Shown piece by piece: positions 1 to 9,187 of a stretch of DNA of 64,000 bases (position 1 is its first letter; the number at the start of each line of letters is the position of its first letter). The notes beneath the pieces are model-generated. The model searched no databases. It saw only the letters and a program-made list of their open reading frames with translations, and was not told where the DNA came from. The translations under genes were made by a program, and so were the position numbers. Where the stretch lies: NCBI RefSeq assembly GCF_021568855.1, contig NZ_JAKGUG010000001.1, positions 248,001-312,000 of the forward strand, given 5' to 3'. This DNA comes from Dethiosulfovibrio russensis. Lineage in GTDB: Bacteria; Synergistota; Synergistia; Synergistales; Dethiosulfovibrionaceae.

Positions 1-365
1 TTTCGGAGAAACTCAGATCCATAGTTCCTGAACGGACCGTAGAGACCGTCATAGACTACGATCTTTCCCGTTTCGATATGGCATTGTGGAGGGATCTACG
101 TACCATAGGACCTTTCGGGCAATTAAACCCGTTCCCATGTTTTTTTATCCCTAGGCGGGGAGGGGAAAGACTTTTGCCTCTCGGAAAAGGGGAAATCCAC
201 TGTAAAATCGACGTGGGGTCAGGTTTTCTGATAGCTTTCAACGGAGCCGAACAACATCGAGATATGGATAATATAGCTGGATGGCTATATAGACCCCGAC
301 TCAATCAATGGAAAGGTAGAATAAATTTGCAATTCTTGGTGGAGAAGATAGTCCTATCCTGCTAA
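1..365 (+). CDS. recJ: Single-stranded-DNA-specific exonuclease RecJ, C-terminal end (partial)
   Basis: The frame that enters at base 3 is open from the window edge to the TAA at 363-365, giving 120 residues. The segment IGPFGQLNPFPCF (about residues 44-56) matches the conserved 'PFG.GNP.P.F' segment of RecJ. The ending NQWKGRINLQFLVEKI matches the C-terminal OB-fold, where 'W.G....LVE' is typical. RecJ is a 5'-3' single-strand exonuclease of recombination and mismatch repair; its catalytic DHH domains lie upstream of the window. Lying directly before a rel gene is a common arrangement in bacteria. An internal ATG at 78 is not a credible start, because homology continues upstream of it. Confidence 0.85.
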   Translation, partial: SEKLRSIVPERTVETVIDYDLSRFDMALWRDLRTIGPFGQLNPFPCFFIPRRGGERLLPLGKGEIHCKIDVGSGFLIAFNGAEQHRDMDNIAGWLYRPRLNQWKGRINLQFLVEKIVLSC

Positions 366-394
366 ACTTGACGGTTACTCCGGAGGTGAGAACC

Positions 395-2656
395 TTGACG
401 AACGAAACCGATAAATCGCCCAGCAAGAGAGAGCTTCTATCCCTTAGAGATAGTTTTATGGGACGAATTCCCACGTCCCAAAGGTCTGTAACTGTAAAGT
501 TTGCCTGGCAGGAGTTGTGGTCGAAGGTCTCCCGTTATCTTTCCAAGGAAGAGCTTATGGAGCTCGGCGAGGCCTTGATATTCGCTGCCGAGGCTCACGG
601 TGAACAAAAGAGAGGAACCGGCGAACCCTATATAATTCACTGTGTCTATGTAGCATCGATACTTGCCGATATGAAGATGGACGTCAAGACCATGGAGGCC
701 GCCTTATTGCACGACTGTATAGAGGATACCGTCGTCACCAAAGAAGCGCTGGCGGAACGGTTTGGCGAAGAGGTAGGGGTTTTGGTCGACGGGGTCACTA
801 AACTGGGCAAACTTCCCTTTAAGTCTTTCGAGGACTACCAGGCAGAGAACCTCCGAAAGATGTTTCTGGTTATGGCCAAGGATATCAGGGTAGTTCTGAT
901 AAAACTGGCGGACAGAACCCATAACATGAGGACCCTAGGGGCCCTTCGGAGGGACAAACAACAGAGGATAGCCAAGGAGACCCTTGAGATATACGCACCT
1001 TTGGCCCATAGGTTGGGAATATATCAGGTCAAAAGGACTCTGGAGGACCTGGCTTTCAAGTATTACGATCCCAATATGTACTACGAGATAAAGAAGAAGG
1101 TCCAGAAAAGGCTGCCCGAGAGGGAAGCCACAATAAAGAGGGCTATAGATGTGCTGGAGGAAAAGCTCAACTCTCAGGGAATAGATGCCCTGATAAAGGG
1201 ACGAGCAAAGCATTTCTACAGCATTCTCGAGAAGATGAACCGCAAGGGACTTTCTGTCGACCAGCTTTACGATCTTTTGGCGATGAGGATCATAGTCGAC
1301 GATATCACGACCTGTTACACGGTTCTCGGAATAGTCCACACTATATGGAAGCCCATACCGGGGCAGTTCGACGACTATATAGCCAACCCTAAGAACAACA
1401 TGTATCAATCGCTTCACACTACGGTGGTAGGTCCTTCCGGCGAGCCTTTGGAGGTTCAGATAAGGACCTGGGAGATGCACTGGCTGGCGGAATACGGTGT
1501 AGCGGCTCACTGGCGCTACAAAGAAGGTGCCGACAAGATGGACGACCTGGATGCCAAGCTGGAATGGATCAGGAAGGCCATAGAGGGCGGCCAGGAAACT
1601 CGTCCCGATGAGTTTATGGAGAGGCTGAAGGACGATGTCCTTACCTCCGATGTCTTCGTCTTCACCCCTCAGGGAGACGTGAAATCGCTTCCTAGAGGGG
1701 CTACTCCGGTAGATTTTGCCTACGCCGTACATACCCAGGTTGGAAATCAATACGTAGGAGCGATGGTAAACAACCGGATAGTTCCCACCGATTATGAACT
1801 TCAAAACGGAGATATCGTAAAGGTTCTTACTTCCTCCCAGGGAAAACCCTCTCGGGACTGGCTCAAGGTAGCGAAGAGCAGTAAGGCTAAATCCAAGATC
1901 CGGACCTATTTTAAACATCTGGATTCGATAGCCAAGGCGGAGTCCCTCCAGCGTGGCAGAGACCTGGTTGATAGAGAGTTGAAAAAACGCCTGTCCGGCA
2001 GTGAGGAGAGCCCTCATTCGCCGGAGGAGATCACCGCCGCTTTGAACAGGGTTGCCAGAGATATGGGTTACAATAACGGCGACGATGTCTTTTTCGCGGT
2101 GGGATCCAATAACCAGTCCGCAGGGCCGATCGCCGCTAGAATTTGTTCGATATTATCCAGCCACGACGGTAAGTCCGATCTGAGAGGCGATGGCAAGGGC
2201 GGTTTCGATAAAAAAGACAGCAACGCAGATATAGTCGTGGAGGGAGCCGATGGCGTACTGGTGTCTCTCGCTAATTGTTGTAAACCGGTGCCGGGAGACT
2301 CAATAGTTGGATTTGCGACCCGAGTTCGAGGGATAACCGTACATAGGGAAAACTGTCCCAACGTTTCGTCCGTTTCTTCCGATAGGTTGATCAGCGTCGC
2401 ATGGGGAAATACCTTTAAAAAGAGATACGATGCCAGGATTCTGGTAGAAGGACTCGACCGTCCCGGACTTTTTTCAGACGTAGCTCAGGCGGTCACCAAG
2501 GCTGAGTCCAGCTTGTTATCCGTGAAAGCCAACCAGATAGGTGGAGGGCAGGCCAGGATGAAACTGGAGGTAACGGTCAGGAATCTGGAGCATCTTTACG
2601 CCGTTATAGCCAGGATAAATACCGTTAAAAACGTCATAGACGTGTCCAGGGGGTAA
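395..2656 (+). CDS. rel: Bifunctional (p)ppGpp synthetase/hydrolase (RelA/SpoT family)
   Basis: This enzyme makes and degrades the stringent-response alarmone (p)ppGpp. Numbering from the chosen start, the HD hydrolase domain has HDCIED at 106-111 and LADRTHNMRT at 171-180. The synthetase domain has YQSLHT at 337-342 and EVQIRT at 353-358. A TGS domain begins near 419, a Cys-rich motif (NCCKP and a later HRENC) follows near 635, and an ACT domain forms the last 75 residues. Both catalytic sites look intact, so a bifunctional enzyme is expected. I prefer the TTG at 395 to the TTG at 368, because GGAGGTGAG at 382-390 sits just before it and nothing comparable precedes 368. The product is 753 residues, a normal length. 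dtd follows after 6 bases, as in many bacteria. Confidence 0.96.
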   Translation: MTNETDKSPSKRELLSLRDSFMGRIPTSQRSVTVKFAWQELWSKVSRYLSKEELMELGEALIFAAEAHGEQKRGTGEPYIIHCVYVASILADMKMDVKTMEAALLHDCIEDTVVTKEALAERFGEEVGVLVDGVTKLGKLPFKSFEDYQAENLRKMFLVMAKDIRVVLIKLADRTHNMRTLGALRRDKQQRIAKETLEIYAPLAHRLGIYQVKRTLEDLAFKYYDPNMYYEIKKKVQKRLPEREATIKRAIDVLEEKLNSQGIDALIKGRAKHFYSILEKMNRKGLSVDQLYDLLAMRIIVDDITTCYTVLGIVHTIWKPIPGQFDDYIANPKNNMYQSLHTTVVGPSGEPLEVQIRTWEMHWLAEYGVAAHWRYKEGADKMDDLDAKLEWIRKAIEGGQETRPDEFMERLKDDVLTSDVFVFTPQGDVKSLPRGATPVDFAYAVHTQVGNQYVGAMVNNRIVPTDYELQNGDIVKVLTSSQGKPSRDWLKVAKSSKAKSKIRTYFKHLDSIAKAESLQRGRDLVDRELKKRLSGSEESPHSPEEITAALNRVARDMGYNNGDDVFFAVGSNNQSAGPIAARICSILSSHDGKSDLRGDGKGGFDKKDSNADIVVEGADGVLVSLANCCKPVPGDSIVGFATRVRGITVHRENCPNVSSVSSDRLISVAWGNTFKKRYDARILVEGLDRPGLFSDVAQAVTKAESSLLSVKANQIGGGQARMKLEVTVRNLEHLYAVIARINTVKNVIDVSRG

Positions 2657-2662
2657 TCTTCA

Positions 2663-3112
2663 ATGAGAGCAGTTATCCAGAGAGTCTCCCGAGCTGCCGT
2701 ATCGGTCGACGGAGTTGAGACCGGGAGTATCGACAGGGGCTTTTGTGTTTTTCTTGCCGTAGGTCAAGGAGATGGCCAGAGACAGGTCCGTTGGTTATCG
2801 GATAAAATAGCCGGATTGAGAGTCTTCGAGGACGAGTCTGGAAAAATGAACCTCTCCCTGAGCGAGGTGGTGGGAGAGGTTCTGCTGGTGTCCCAGTTCA
2901 CCCTTTATGGAGACTGCCGTAAAGGGCGTCGTCCTTCTTTCGTTAAATCAGCGCCTCCCGATAAGGCGAAAGAACTCTACGAGGCCTTTATAGAGGCTTT
3001 GAAGGAGAAAGGTCTGGTAGTGGGGACCGGAGTCTTTCAAGCCCACATGGTCGTCGATATCGTCAACGATGGGCCCGTTACTCTAATAGTGGATACTCCG
3101 GAGGATATGTGA
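2663..3112 (+). CDS. dtd: D-aminoacyl-tRNA deacylase
   Basis: This 149-residue protein is a complete Dtd, a cytoplasmic dimer that hydrolyses D-amino acids mis-attached to tRNA (and Gly from tRNA-Ala). It starts with the family-typical [17 protein letters not shown]. It carries the catalytic SQFTLYGD motif (about residues 77-84) and the NDGPVT Gly-cisPro motif near residues 133-138. It starts 6 bases after rel, and the next gene starts 2 bases after its stop, so it is probably in the same transcript. Length and motifs are normal. Confidence 0.95.
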   Translation: MRAVIQRVSRAAVSVDGVETGSIDRGFCVFLAVGQGDGQRQVRWLSDKIAGLRVFEDESGKMNLSLSEVVGEVLLVSQFTLYGDCRKGRRPSFVKSAPPDKAKELYEAFIEALKEKGLVVGTGVFQAHMVVDIVNDGPVTLIVDTPEDM

Positions 3113-3113
3113 T

Positions 3114-3740
3114 ATGAAATGGAAGCGTTTTCCCTTGGGATCTCTTTGGACGAACGGTTATCTTCTCTGGGATGACGATGGAGTTGGCTTCTTCGTCGAT
3201 CCCGGAGGAGACCCGACGGATGTGTTCGAATGGGTTGATCAACACGGTATAGACGTCAAGGCCATTGTATTGACCCACGGACATGGAGATCATATAGCCG
3301 GTGCCGCCGCGATGTCAGAACGGTTTGGTTCTGACGTATGGATTCACAGAGAGGACGAAGAAATGCTCTGCGATAGGGACAAAAACCTCTCTTCCAATTT
3401 GGGAACCGAGTGCCCTGCGGTCGTTGCCACGGGATATCTTGAGGAGGGGGTTCCCCTTTCCGTAGGACGGATGGATCTTCAGGTGATCCACACTCCCGGA
3501 CATACAAGAGGGAGCTGCTGCGTTATCGTTCAAGATGGCAACGACAGGCTTCTTTTGGCGGGAGACACCCTTTTCGCCAGGAGCATAGGAAGGACCGATC
3601 TTCCGGGAAGCGTGCCGGGACTGATGTCCGGATCGCTGGAAAGGGTAGCTTCATTGGACGACGATCTTATCGTGCTTCCAGGCCACGGTCCGGAAACTAC
3701 CATAGGGACCGAGAGGCGGGAAAACCCGTTCCTGTCATGA
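3114..3740 (+). CDS. Metallo-beta-lactamase-fold hydrolase (glyoxalase II-like)
   Basis: This 208-residue hydrolase has all the metal ligands of the superfamily: THGHGDH near residues 54-60, HTPGH near 125-129, GDT near 152-154 and PGHGPETTIG near 191-200. The ending 'TTIG.E...NPFL' is characteristic of the small hydroxyacylglutathione hydrolase-like (YcbL) subgroup that lacks the full glyoxalase II C-terminal domain. A binuclear metal thioesterase activity is likely, but the substrate cannot be told from the sequence. It starts 2 bases after dtd and its stop overlaps the radC start (ATGA), so translation is probably coupled. Confidence 0.85.
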   Translation: MKWKRFPLGSLWTNGYLLWDDDGVGFFVDPGGDPTDVFEWVDQHGIDVKAIVLTHGHGDHIAGAAAMSERFGSDVWIHREDEEMLCDRDKNLSSNLGTECPAVVATGYLEEGVPLSVGRMDLQVIHTPGHTRGSCCVIVQDGNDRLLLAGDTLFARSIGRTDLPGSVPGLMSGSLERVASLDDDLIVLPGHGPETTIGTERRENPFLS

Positions 3741-4381
3741 CCGAGGATCAGCTTCCGAGAGAAAGGCTTTTCAGCAACGGAGCAACGGCTCTGAACGATG
3801 TCGAGTTGCTCGCCATATTGTTGAGGACTGGCGGAGGCGGGGAAGATGTCCTCGGCCTTTCCGAGTCCATATTGGATGGATTTGGAGGTTTGGGAGGCCT
3901 TACCAGAGCGTCGGTAAAAGAGTATCTTTCCTTCAAGGGCATAGGGAATGCAAAGGCGGCCAGTCTTGCAGCCGCCGTCGAGATAGGTAGGAGATTGGCT
4001 ATCTATAACGGCCGTGATCCGTCCAGACCTCTCTCCTGGAGGGACGAGCTGAGGAATATCCAGGTACGTCTTTCCGACGAGCCCAGAGAGTTTATCGTGG
4101 CTATCTTTCTAGGAGATAGAGAGCGTTTTCTATCCAAGGAGATGATCTCCTTTGGAGGTCCTGACGGAGCTAGTTTGGATATCAGGCATTTCATGAGGGT
4201 CGCAGTTCGTCTGGATGCCTACGGAGTGGTTCTGGTGCACAATCATCCCGACGGCTCTTTGGAAAGCAGCGCCGAAGACAGAACGCTTACCCGGATTGTT
4301 CGCGAAAGACTGGACGCATTGGGTATTCGATTTCATGGCCACTATATAGTCTCCAGGCTGGGTATAGCTGCGGTGGAGTAA
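3737..4381 (+). CDS. radC: RadC family JAB/MPN-domain protein
   Basis: The 214-residue protein has the N-terminal helix-hairpin-helix region of RadC (NDVELLAILLRTG and FKGIGNAKAASLAAAVEIGRR). A C-terminal JAMM metal-binding motif follows: HNHPDGSLESSAED holds the His-x-His and the downstream Asp. The early RadC role in recombination repair has been disputed and the biochemical function remains unsettled. One deviation is that the usual 'LDH' near the C-terminus reads HGH. The start ATG lies inside the stop of the upstream hydrolase gene. The gene ends 32 bases before mreB, the common radC-mreB neighbourhood. Confidence 0.9.
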   Translation: MTEDQLPRERLFSNGATALNDVELLAILLRTGGGGEDVLGLSESILDGFGGLGGLTRASVKEYLSFKGIGNAKAASLAAAVEIGRRLAIYNGRDPSRPLSWRDELRNIQVRLSDEPREFIVAIFLGDRERFLSKEMISFGGPDGASLDIRHFMRVAVRLDAYGVVLVHNHPDGSLESSAEDRTLTRIVRERLDALGIRFHGHYIVSRLGIAAVE

Positions 4382-4413
4382 TAGGGGCAAGGATAAAGAG
4401 GAGGAACTTAAAG

Positions 4414-5463
4414 GTGGGCTTCTTTTCTGGTTTTTTGGGCAACGACGTAGGTATCGATCTTGGAACGTCCAATGTCGTAGTCTATCAGTGTGGTGAGGGG
4501 ATCGTTCTGGATGAGCCTTCCGCCGTGGCGGTTAGAAAAAGAAAAAGGGGCGGGCAAGCCGAGGTAATAGCCTTTGGGCACGAGGCCAAGGCCATGGCCG
4601 GAAAAACCCCTGCGGGAGTGTCCACGATAAGGCCCTTGAAGGACGGGGTAATAGCCAACTTCGATATGACCGAGGCAATAATACGTCATTTTCTCCAGCT
4701 TACAGGAGGGGCAGGCATAAAATCCAGACCCAGAGTAGTCATATCCGTTCCGGCAAAGGTAACAGAGGTGGAAAAAAAGGCTGTCATAGACGCGACCTTG
4801 GGAGCAGGAGCCAGAGAGGCCTACGTTGTCGACGAGCCGATCGCGGCGGCTTTGGGAGCGGGGCTTCCCATACAGGAACCCATAGGAAGCATGATTCTAG
4901 ACGTAGGAGGGGGGACCAGCGAGGTCGCTGTATTGTCCCTCGGAGGTATAGTGGTTAACAACTCTCTGAGAGTGGCCGGTGACGACATGGACGATGCCAT
5001 AATAGCCATGTTGAGGCAAAAGCACGCCATTTTGATAGGAGAGACCACAGCGGAGTCTGTGAAGATGGAGATCGGATCAGCTCTGCCTACGGGAGAAGAG
5101 ATAGAGATAGAGGTAAAGGGCAGGGATCTAGCGGACGGCTTGCCTAAAGTAGCGACTGTCTCATCTGCCGAGATAAGGGAGGCGCTGGATCCTCTGGTTT
5201 CCAGAGTGGAGGACATGGTCAAGGTAGCCCTCGAGCAGACTCCTCCGGAGCTATCGAAGGACATAGTCGATCAGGGGATCGTCTTGACCGGTGGAGTCTG
5301 TCAGCTTCGTGGTTTGGACCAGCGTCTCTCAAGGGCTTTGAACGCCCCGGTTATCCTATGTGATGATCCGTTGCACTCCGTGGCTCAGGGAGTCGGCAAG
5401 ATCCTAGAGGATCTGAACGCCATGAAGAAGGTATTGATGTCCGTGGAAAAGGGGAGCCGTTGA
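4414..5463 (+). CDS. mreB: Rod-shape-determining actin-like protein MreB
   Basis: This 349-residue actin-family ATPase polymerises under the inner membrane and guides the elongation peptidoglycan machinery. The phosphate-1 motif is GIDLGTSNVVVY near residues 14-25. The phosphate-2 motif is LDVGGGTSEVAVLSLGG near 162-178, and IVLTGGVCQLRG near residue 290 is the adenosine loop. The GTG start at 4414 has a GAGGAGG ribosome-binding site about 8 bases upstream. Being first in mreB-mreC-mreD-mrdA identifies it as the canonical MreB. A second paralogue lies at 56607. Confidence 0.95.
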   Translation: MGFFSGFLGNDVGIDLGTSNVVVYQCGEGIVLDEPSAVAVRKRKRGGQAEVIAFGHEAKAMAGKTPAGVSTIRPLKDGVIANFDMTEAIIRHFLQLTGGAGIKSRPRVVISVPAKVTEVEKKAVIDATLGAGAREAYVVDEPIAAALGAGLPIQEPIGSMILDVGGGTSEVAVLSLGGIVVNNSLRVAGDDMDDAIIAMLRQKHAILIGETTAESVKMEIGSALPTGEEIEIEVKGRDLADGLPKVATVSSAEIREALDPLVSRVEDMVKVALEQTPPELSKDIVDQGIVLTGGVCQLRGLDQRLSRALNAPVILCDDPLHSVAQGVGKILEDLNAMKKVLMSVEKGSR

Positions 5464-5483
5464 TATAGACCTCGGAGGATGGC

Positions 5484-6266
5484 ATGACGGAGAATCGTCA
5501 GGGATACGTAATATCTGGACTATGCGCCGTGGCTCTAGGGTTGGTGTTGACTCTAGGGACCGGTAGTCCCTTTACTGAAAAGGCTATGGGACTATGGACC
5601 GATTGTCTTGTCTGGTTGGAGCAGCCCGCGTCCCATCTTAGGGGTCTCTACTGGACAGGACGTAAATGGGTCTTAGAGAGACGTTTTTTAATAGACAAAC
5701 TGTCGAAAATGGAGGAGGAAAACGACGCCCTTTTCCTCTCTCTTCATCTCAAAGACGCTTTGGATTTGCGGGATTCTCTTTTGAAATCAACCGAGAATGC
5801 AATGGTGGACCTAAGATTGCCTCTGAGCTGGTGGGAGGAGATAAGGATAAACCAAGGCGGCATGGATGGTATCTCCCCTGGAGATCCGGTTTTACAAAAA
5901 GGTTTTTTAATAGGCCGGGTAAACCGTGTGGACGGAAGCAAATCGTGGATTACCCTTTTGGCCTCCACGGAAGAGATGATACCGGTGGTGATAAGGGAGA
6001 CTAGAGATGTCGGCGTGGTAGTCGGAGACGGCATGGGAGGAATATGGCTTTGCTATATACCGTTGGATTCCGAGATCAAAGCGGGAATGAACCTGGACAC
6101 AGCATTGATCAGCGAGATAATCCCTCCGGGGATCCCCGTCGGAACTGTGACGGACGATATAAGGGAAAACGAACAGGGATATCGTGAATATCGGATTTCC
6201 TCCGGGGCCGACCTATCCAGGCTTTACGACGTGAAGGTCTTTCGTAGAGGGGACATGTTGCCATGA
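5484..6266 (+). CDS. mreC: Rod-shape-determining protein MreC
   Basis: The 260-residue protein has one N-terminal membrane anchor (about residues 9-28). A coiled-coil stretch follows (about 65-95), then the periplasmic beta-rich MreC domain with INQGGMDGISPGDPVL and the ending 'G.....LYDVKVFRRGD'. MreC is a periplasmic scaffold that links MreB to PBP2 and RodA. It starts 20 bases after mreB and overlaps mreD by 4 bases (ATGA). Sequence conservation is loose, as is normal for MreC, and gene order supports the call. Confidence 0.9.
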   Translation: MTENRQGYVISGLCAVALGLVLTLGTGSPFTEKAMGLWTDCLVWLEQPASHLRGLYWTGRKWVLERRFLIDKLSKMEEENDALFLSLHLKDALDLRDSLLKSTENAMVDLRLPLSWWEEIRINQGGMDGISPGDPVLQKGFLIGRVNRVDGSKSWITLLASTEEMIPVVIRETRDVGVVVGDGMGGIWLCYIPLDSEIKAGMNLDTALISEIIPPGIPVGTVTDDIRENEQGYREYRISSGADLSRLYDVKVFRRGDMLP

Positions 6267-6727
6267 CGGTAGCCTTGATCTTTGCCTGGTGTCTGCAGGA
6301 CTTTCTTCAGGCATTGTTTTTGGGGTGGACCAACTCTCCCGATATCTTTCTTATGACCTTGTTGACCGTGGGATTGATCGATGAAACGGCTGAGCACAGC
6401 TACATATGGATAGCTTTCATAGGAGGATTACTCATAGACCTTCGATGGACCGGGGTGCCTGGAATGCACGGTGCCTTGTTTTGCGCTGCCTACATGATTT
6501 CAAGCCTTTTTTGGTCCTTTATACCTAAGGAAGGTCGGGTCCCCTATATCTTTCTCTCTTTTGTTGCTGTGAATTCAAGTTTAGTCGCCTTGTTTAGATG
6601 GGTGCTATCGAAGGCCGGTTTGCCTATAGGGACGGCCTCCTTTGGGGCCTGGGTGTTGCTTACCGTACCTTTTATTCTGATATCATGGCTATATTACTGC
6701 TGGTTTTACAGGAGAGAAAATGTTTGA
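6263..6727 (+). CDS. mreD: Rod-shape-determining protein MreD
   Basis: This very hydrophobic 154-residue protein has about five predicted membrane helices. It matches MreD in size, topology and in the segment DLRWTGVPGMHGALFCAAY near residues 57-75. MreD is an inner-membrane component of the elongasome. It overlaps mreC upstream (ATGA) and mrdA downstream by 8 bases, so the four shape genes appear translationally coupled. MreD proteins diverge strongly, so the call rests on topology plus position. Confidence 0.85.
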   Translation: MTVALIFAWCLQDFLQALFLGWTNSPDIFLMTLLTVGLIDETAEHSYIWIAFIGGLLIDLRWTGVPGMHGALFCAAYMISSLFWSFIPKEGRVPYIFLSFVAVNSSLVALFRWVLSKAGLPIGTASFGAWVLLTVPFILISWLYYCWFYRRENV

Positions 6728-8492
6728 CGATAAGGTTTTGCTTAATTCCAGACTTCGTCTGATAAGGATAGCACTGATGCTCTCTATGTTGATCCTGTTC
6801 AGCGGGTTGCTGTATTATCAGGTTTTTCGATCTGACAAGTACGTCAAATTAGCGACGTCCAACAAATTAAGGGTGGTCAGGCTTCCCGCAAGGAGAGGCA
6901 GAATTCTTGATGCCAACGGAGTGCTCCTGGCTAACAACGTTCTGACGTTCGATATAGTGGGCTATCCGTTAGACCTTAGAAAAGAGGGGATACTGTCCGG
7001 TTTCGCTGATCTGTTGGCCCGACATGGAATCCCCCTTTCCGAGAAAACTCTGGAAAAGAGGATAAAGAAACAGTACGTTGTACCATATCGTTCCGTCGTT
7101 TTACTCCGTAACCTGACTTTACCGCAAGTAACGGATCTGGTTGGGGATCCCGAGTTCCCGCCGCAGCTTTTTCACCTTCCCGTCTGGAGAAGGACCTACC
7201 CGGTAGGGTCTCTCGTCTGTCATGTATTGGGCTACGTTGGGGAGATTTCGGAGCGGGAGCTCAAGGAATTGGGACAGGACGGCGAGACCTCTCGTTTTGT
7301 CGGTGGTGACGTAATAGGCAAGGGAGGAGTAGAGCACTTTTACGAGGATCGTCTACAGGGTTACCCGGGACACAAGGTCCTGGAGGTCGATGCGAGAGGG
7401 CGGTTTGTGAGGGTCCTGTCCGGCAGAAAGCCCGTTCCGGGAGAAGATCTGTCTTTGACCCTCGATCTGGGAGCGCAGAAGTTCGCTGCCGATCTCCTGG
7501 GGGAGAGGCGAGGTGCCGTCATAGCCATGGACTTGAAGACTGGGGGGGTAAAGGTGCTTTACTCTAGCCCTACATTTGACCTAAACCCTCTCGCCTGGGG
7601 CGTTTCCTCCAAGGAATGGAAAGATCTCGTTTCCGATCCCCATCGTCCCATGATGAACAGGGCGATCAGCGGAACCTACTCTCCCGGTTCGGTGTATAAA
7701 CCGGTCGTAGCCTATGCAGCATTAGCCGACGGGGTCGTAACGGAGAAGACTACTTTCTTTTGCTCCGGAAAATTTGAGCTCGGGAATCAGGTGTTTCGCT
7801 GTCATAGACGTTGGGGCCACGGAAACGAGGATCTTGTCGGAGCTCTAAGGGATTCCTGCGACGTCTATTTTTACGAGGTTGGACAGAGAGTAGGGATAGA
7901 TTCGTTGGTTCGCTGGGGCAAGGTCTTTGGTATAGGCTTAAAGACCGGAATCGATCTTCCCGGTGAATCCGAGGGGAATATCGCTGGCCGAGAGTGGAAG
8001 GAAAGACGTTTTGGAGATAGATGGTATAAAGGCGATACAGTAAACTATTCGATCGGTCAAGGGTTTCTTCTGATGACCCCTATACAGATATTGAGGCAGT
8101 TTGGAGCTCTTGCAACGGGGAAATTGCTGCGACCTCATTTATTCTCCGATGCGGCTTCAGCCCCTGTTGACCTCGCCCTCTCTCCTAAATTTCTCAAAGT
8201 GGTCCAAAATGGAATGGCCGCTGTGGTCAAACCTAAAGGAACGGGATGGCGTGCCGGTATCTACGGAGTTTCTGTAGCCGGAAAGACCGGCACAGTCCAA
8301 AATTCCGGAGAGGACCATGCGGTGTTCGGAGGATACGCTCCGGCGGAAAATCCACGCTATGCTGCCGTAGCTTTTGTAGAGGAAGGATTGCATGGCAGCA
8401 CCGCCGCCGCTCCCATAGTTGGGCAGCTTCTGGCGTATTTGGTCAAAAACGACAAAGGAGGTCCCGGCGGTGCTTCAGGAAAAGGCGAATGA
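6720..8492 (+). CDS. mrdA: Peptidoglycan D,D-transpeptidase, penicillin-binding protein 2
   Basis: This 590-residue class B penicillin-binding protein cross-links peptidoglycan during cell elongation, in complex with RodA. It has one N-terminal membrane anchor (about residues 15-38) and a dimerisation/pedestal domain including RRGRILDANGVLLANN. The transpeptidase domain has the SxxK nucleophile S324-VY-K327, the SxN-equivalent S379-C-D381 and K522-TG. All catalytic residues are present. It follows mreD with an 8-base overlap and overlaps the minC reading frame at its end. Its partner rodA lies at 10272, behind the min genes. Confidence 0.95.
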   Translation: MFDDKVLLNSRLRLIRIALMLSMLILFSGLLYYQVFRSDKYVKLATSNKLRVVRLPARRGRILDANGVLLANNVLTFDIVGYPLDLRKEGILSGFADLLARHGIPLSEKTLEKRIKKQYVVPYRSVVLLRNLTLPQVTDLVGDPEFPPQLFHLPVWRRTYPVGSLVCHVLGYVGEISERELKELGQDGETSRFVGGDVIGKGGVEHFYEDRLQGYPGHKVLEVDARGRFVRVLSGRKPVPGEDLSLTLDLGAQKFAADLLGERRGAVIAMDLKTGGVKVLYSSPTFDLNPLAWGVSSKEWKDLVSDPHRPMMNRAISGTYSPGSVYKPVVAYAALADGVVTEKTTFFCSGKFELGNQVFRCHRRWGHGNEDLVGALRDSCDVYFYEVGQRVGIDSLVRWGKVFGIGLKTGIDLPGESEGNIAGREWKERRFGDRWYKGDTVNYSIGQGFLLMTPIQILRQFGALATGKLLRPHLFSDAASAPVDLALSPKFLKVVQNGMAAVVKPKGTGWRAGIYGVSVAGKTGTVQNSGEDHAVFGGYAPAENPRYAAVAFVEEGLHGSTAAAPIVGQLLAYLVKNDKGGPGGASGKGE

Positions 8493-9144
8493 CGATATGG
8501 TTACTTTGAAAGGACAGGGCAGTCTATTGAGGTTGTTGCTGTCCGTAGATGGTCCTTTGGAGATCGTGTTATCTCAGGCCAGAAAAGCCCTGGATAAGGC
8601 CTCTTCCATGATCGGCGATATAGGTGTCGTCCTGGAGATCGGTTCCAGACGTCTGGATGGGATATCGATCGTTCGGATTCTGGAGGACCTTATATGGCCG
8701 ATGTCTTTAAACGTGAAATATTGGAAGAGCGAGGATAAAGAATCGCTCCTTCTCCTTCGGAGATCGGGTTTTTCCTTAGAGGACGATACTTCCTCCTCCG
8801 AAAATATCTGTACCGGTGAGCCTTTGGTGGTGGACCGTTCTCTAAGATCGGGTCAGAAGGTGGTTCACGACGGAGACGTTCTTATACTGGGAAGCGTTAA
8901 CGATGGTTCCGAGGTTTTGGCTTCAGGGAATATCTGTGTTTTTGGAAAGCTTCAGGGCCTTGCCCATGCCGGTTCCCAAGGGGACGATAGGAGGTTTATA
9001 GCCGTCGATTCTTTTATGGCACGTCAGGTAAGAATAGGCTGTAGGGTCAGCAACGAGATGGCCCAATCGGAACAACACTGGTGGGGAAGGCCTGTTATAA
9101 TTTCCATTGAAAGAGGAGCTTTTTTGGTTACCGAACGAAAATAG
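8470..9144 (+). CDS. minC: Septum site-determining protein MinC
   Basis: MinC inhibits FtsZ polymerisation and is delivered to membranes by MinD. The C-terminal beta-helix domain is clear: RSGQKVVHDGDVLILGSVND and a following ASGNICVFGKLQGLAHAG match the MinC_C consensus. The N-terminal FtsZ-binding domain (about residues 10-95) is weakly conserved, as usual. I chose the GTG at 8470, which is preceded by AAAGGAGGT at 8454-8462 with a 7-base spacing and gives 224 residues. An ATG at 8497 is the alternative start. The first 23 bases overlap mrdA. Confidence 0.9.
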   Translation: MLQEKANDDMVTLKGQGSLLRLLLSVDGPLEIVLSQARKALDKASSMIGDIGVVLEIGSRRLDGISIVRILEDLIWPMSLNVKYWKSEDKESLLLLRRSGFSLEDDTSSSENICTGEPLVVDRSLRSGQKVVHDGDVLILGSVNDGSEVLASGNICVFGKLQGLAHAGSQGDDRRFIAVDSFMARQVRIGCRVSNEMAQSEQHWWGRPVIISIERGAFLVTERK

Positions 9145-9187
9145 TTTGTGTTTTTACGTAGATTTGATATAGATGGGGGTTTTTTCT

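Noticed and set aside
935-2017. Long minus-strand open frame (360 codons) inside rel
   Set aside because: It is the antisense of a well-conserved gene, has no recognisable domain or ribosome-binding site, and similar long antisense frames occur opposite rpoB, rpoC and fusA. They arise from codon composition.
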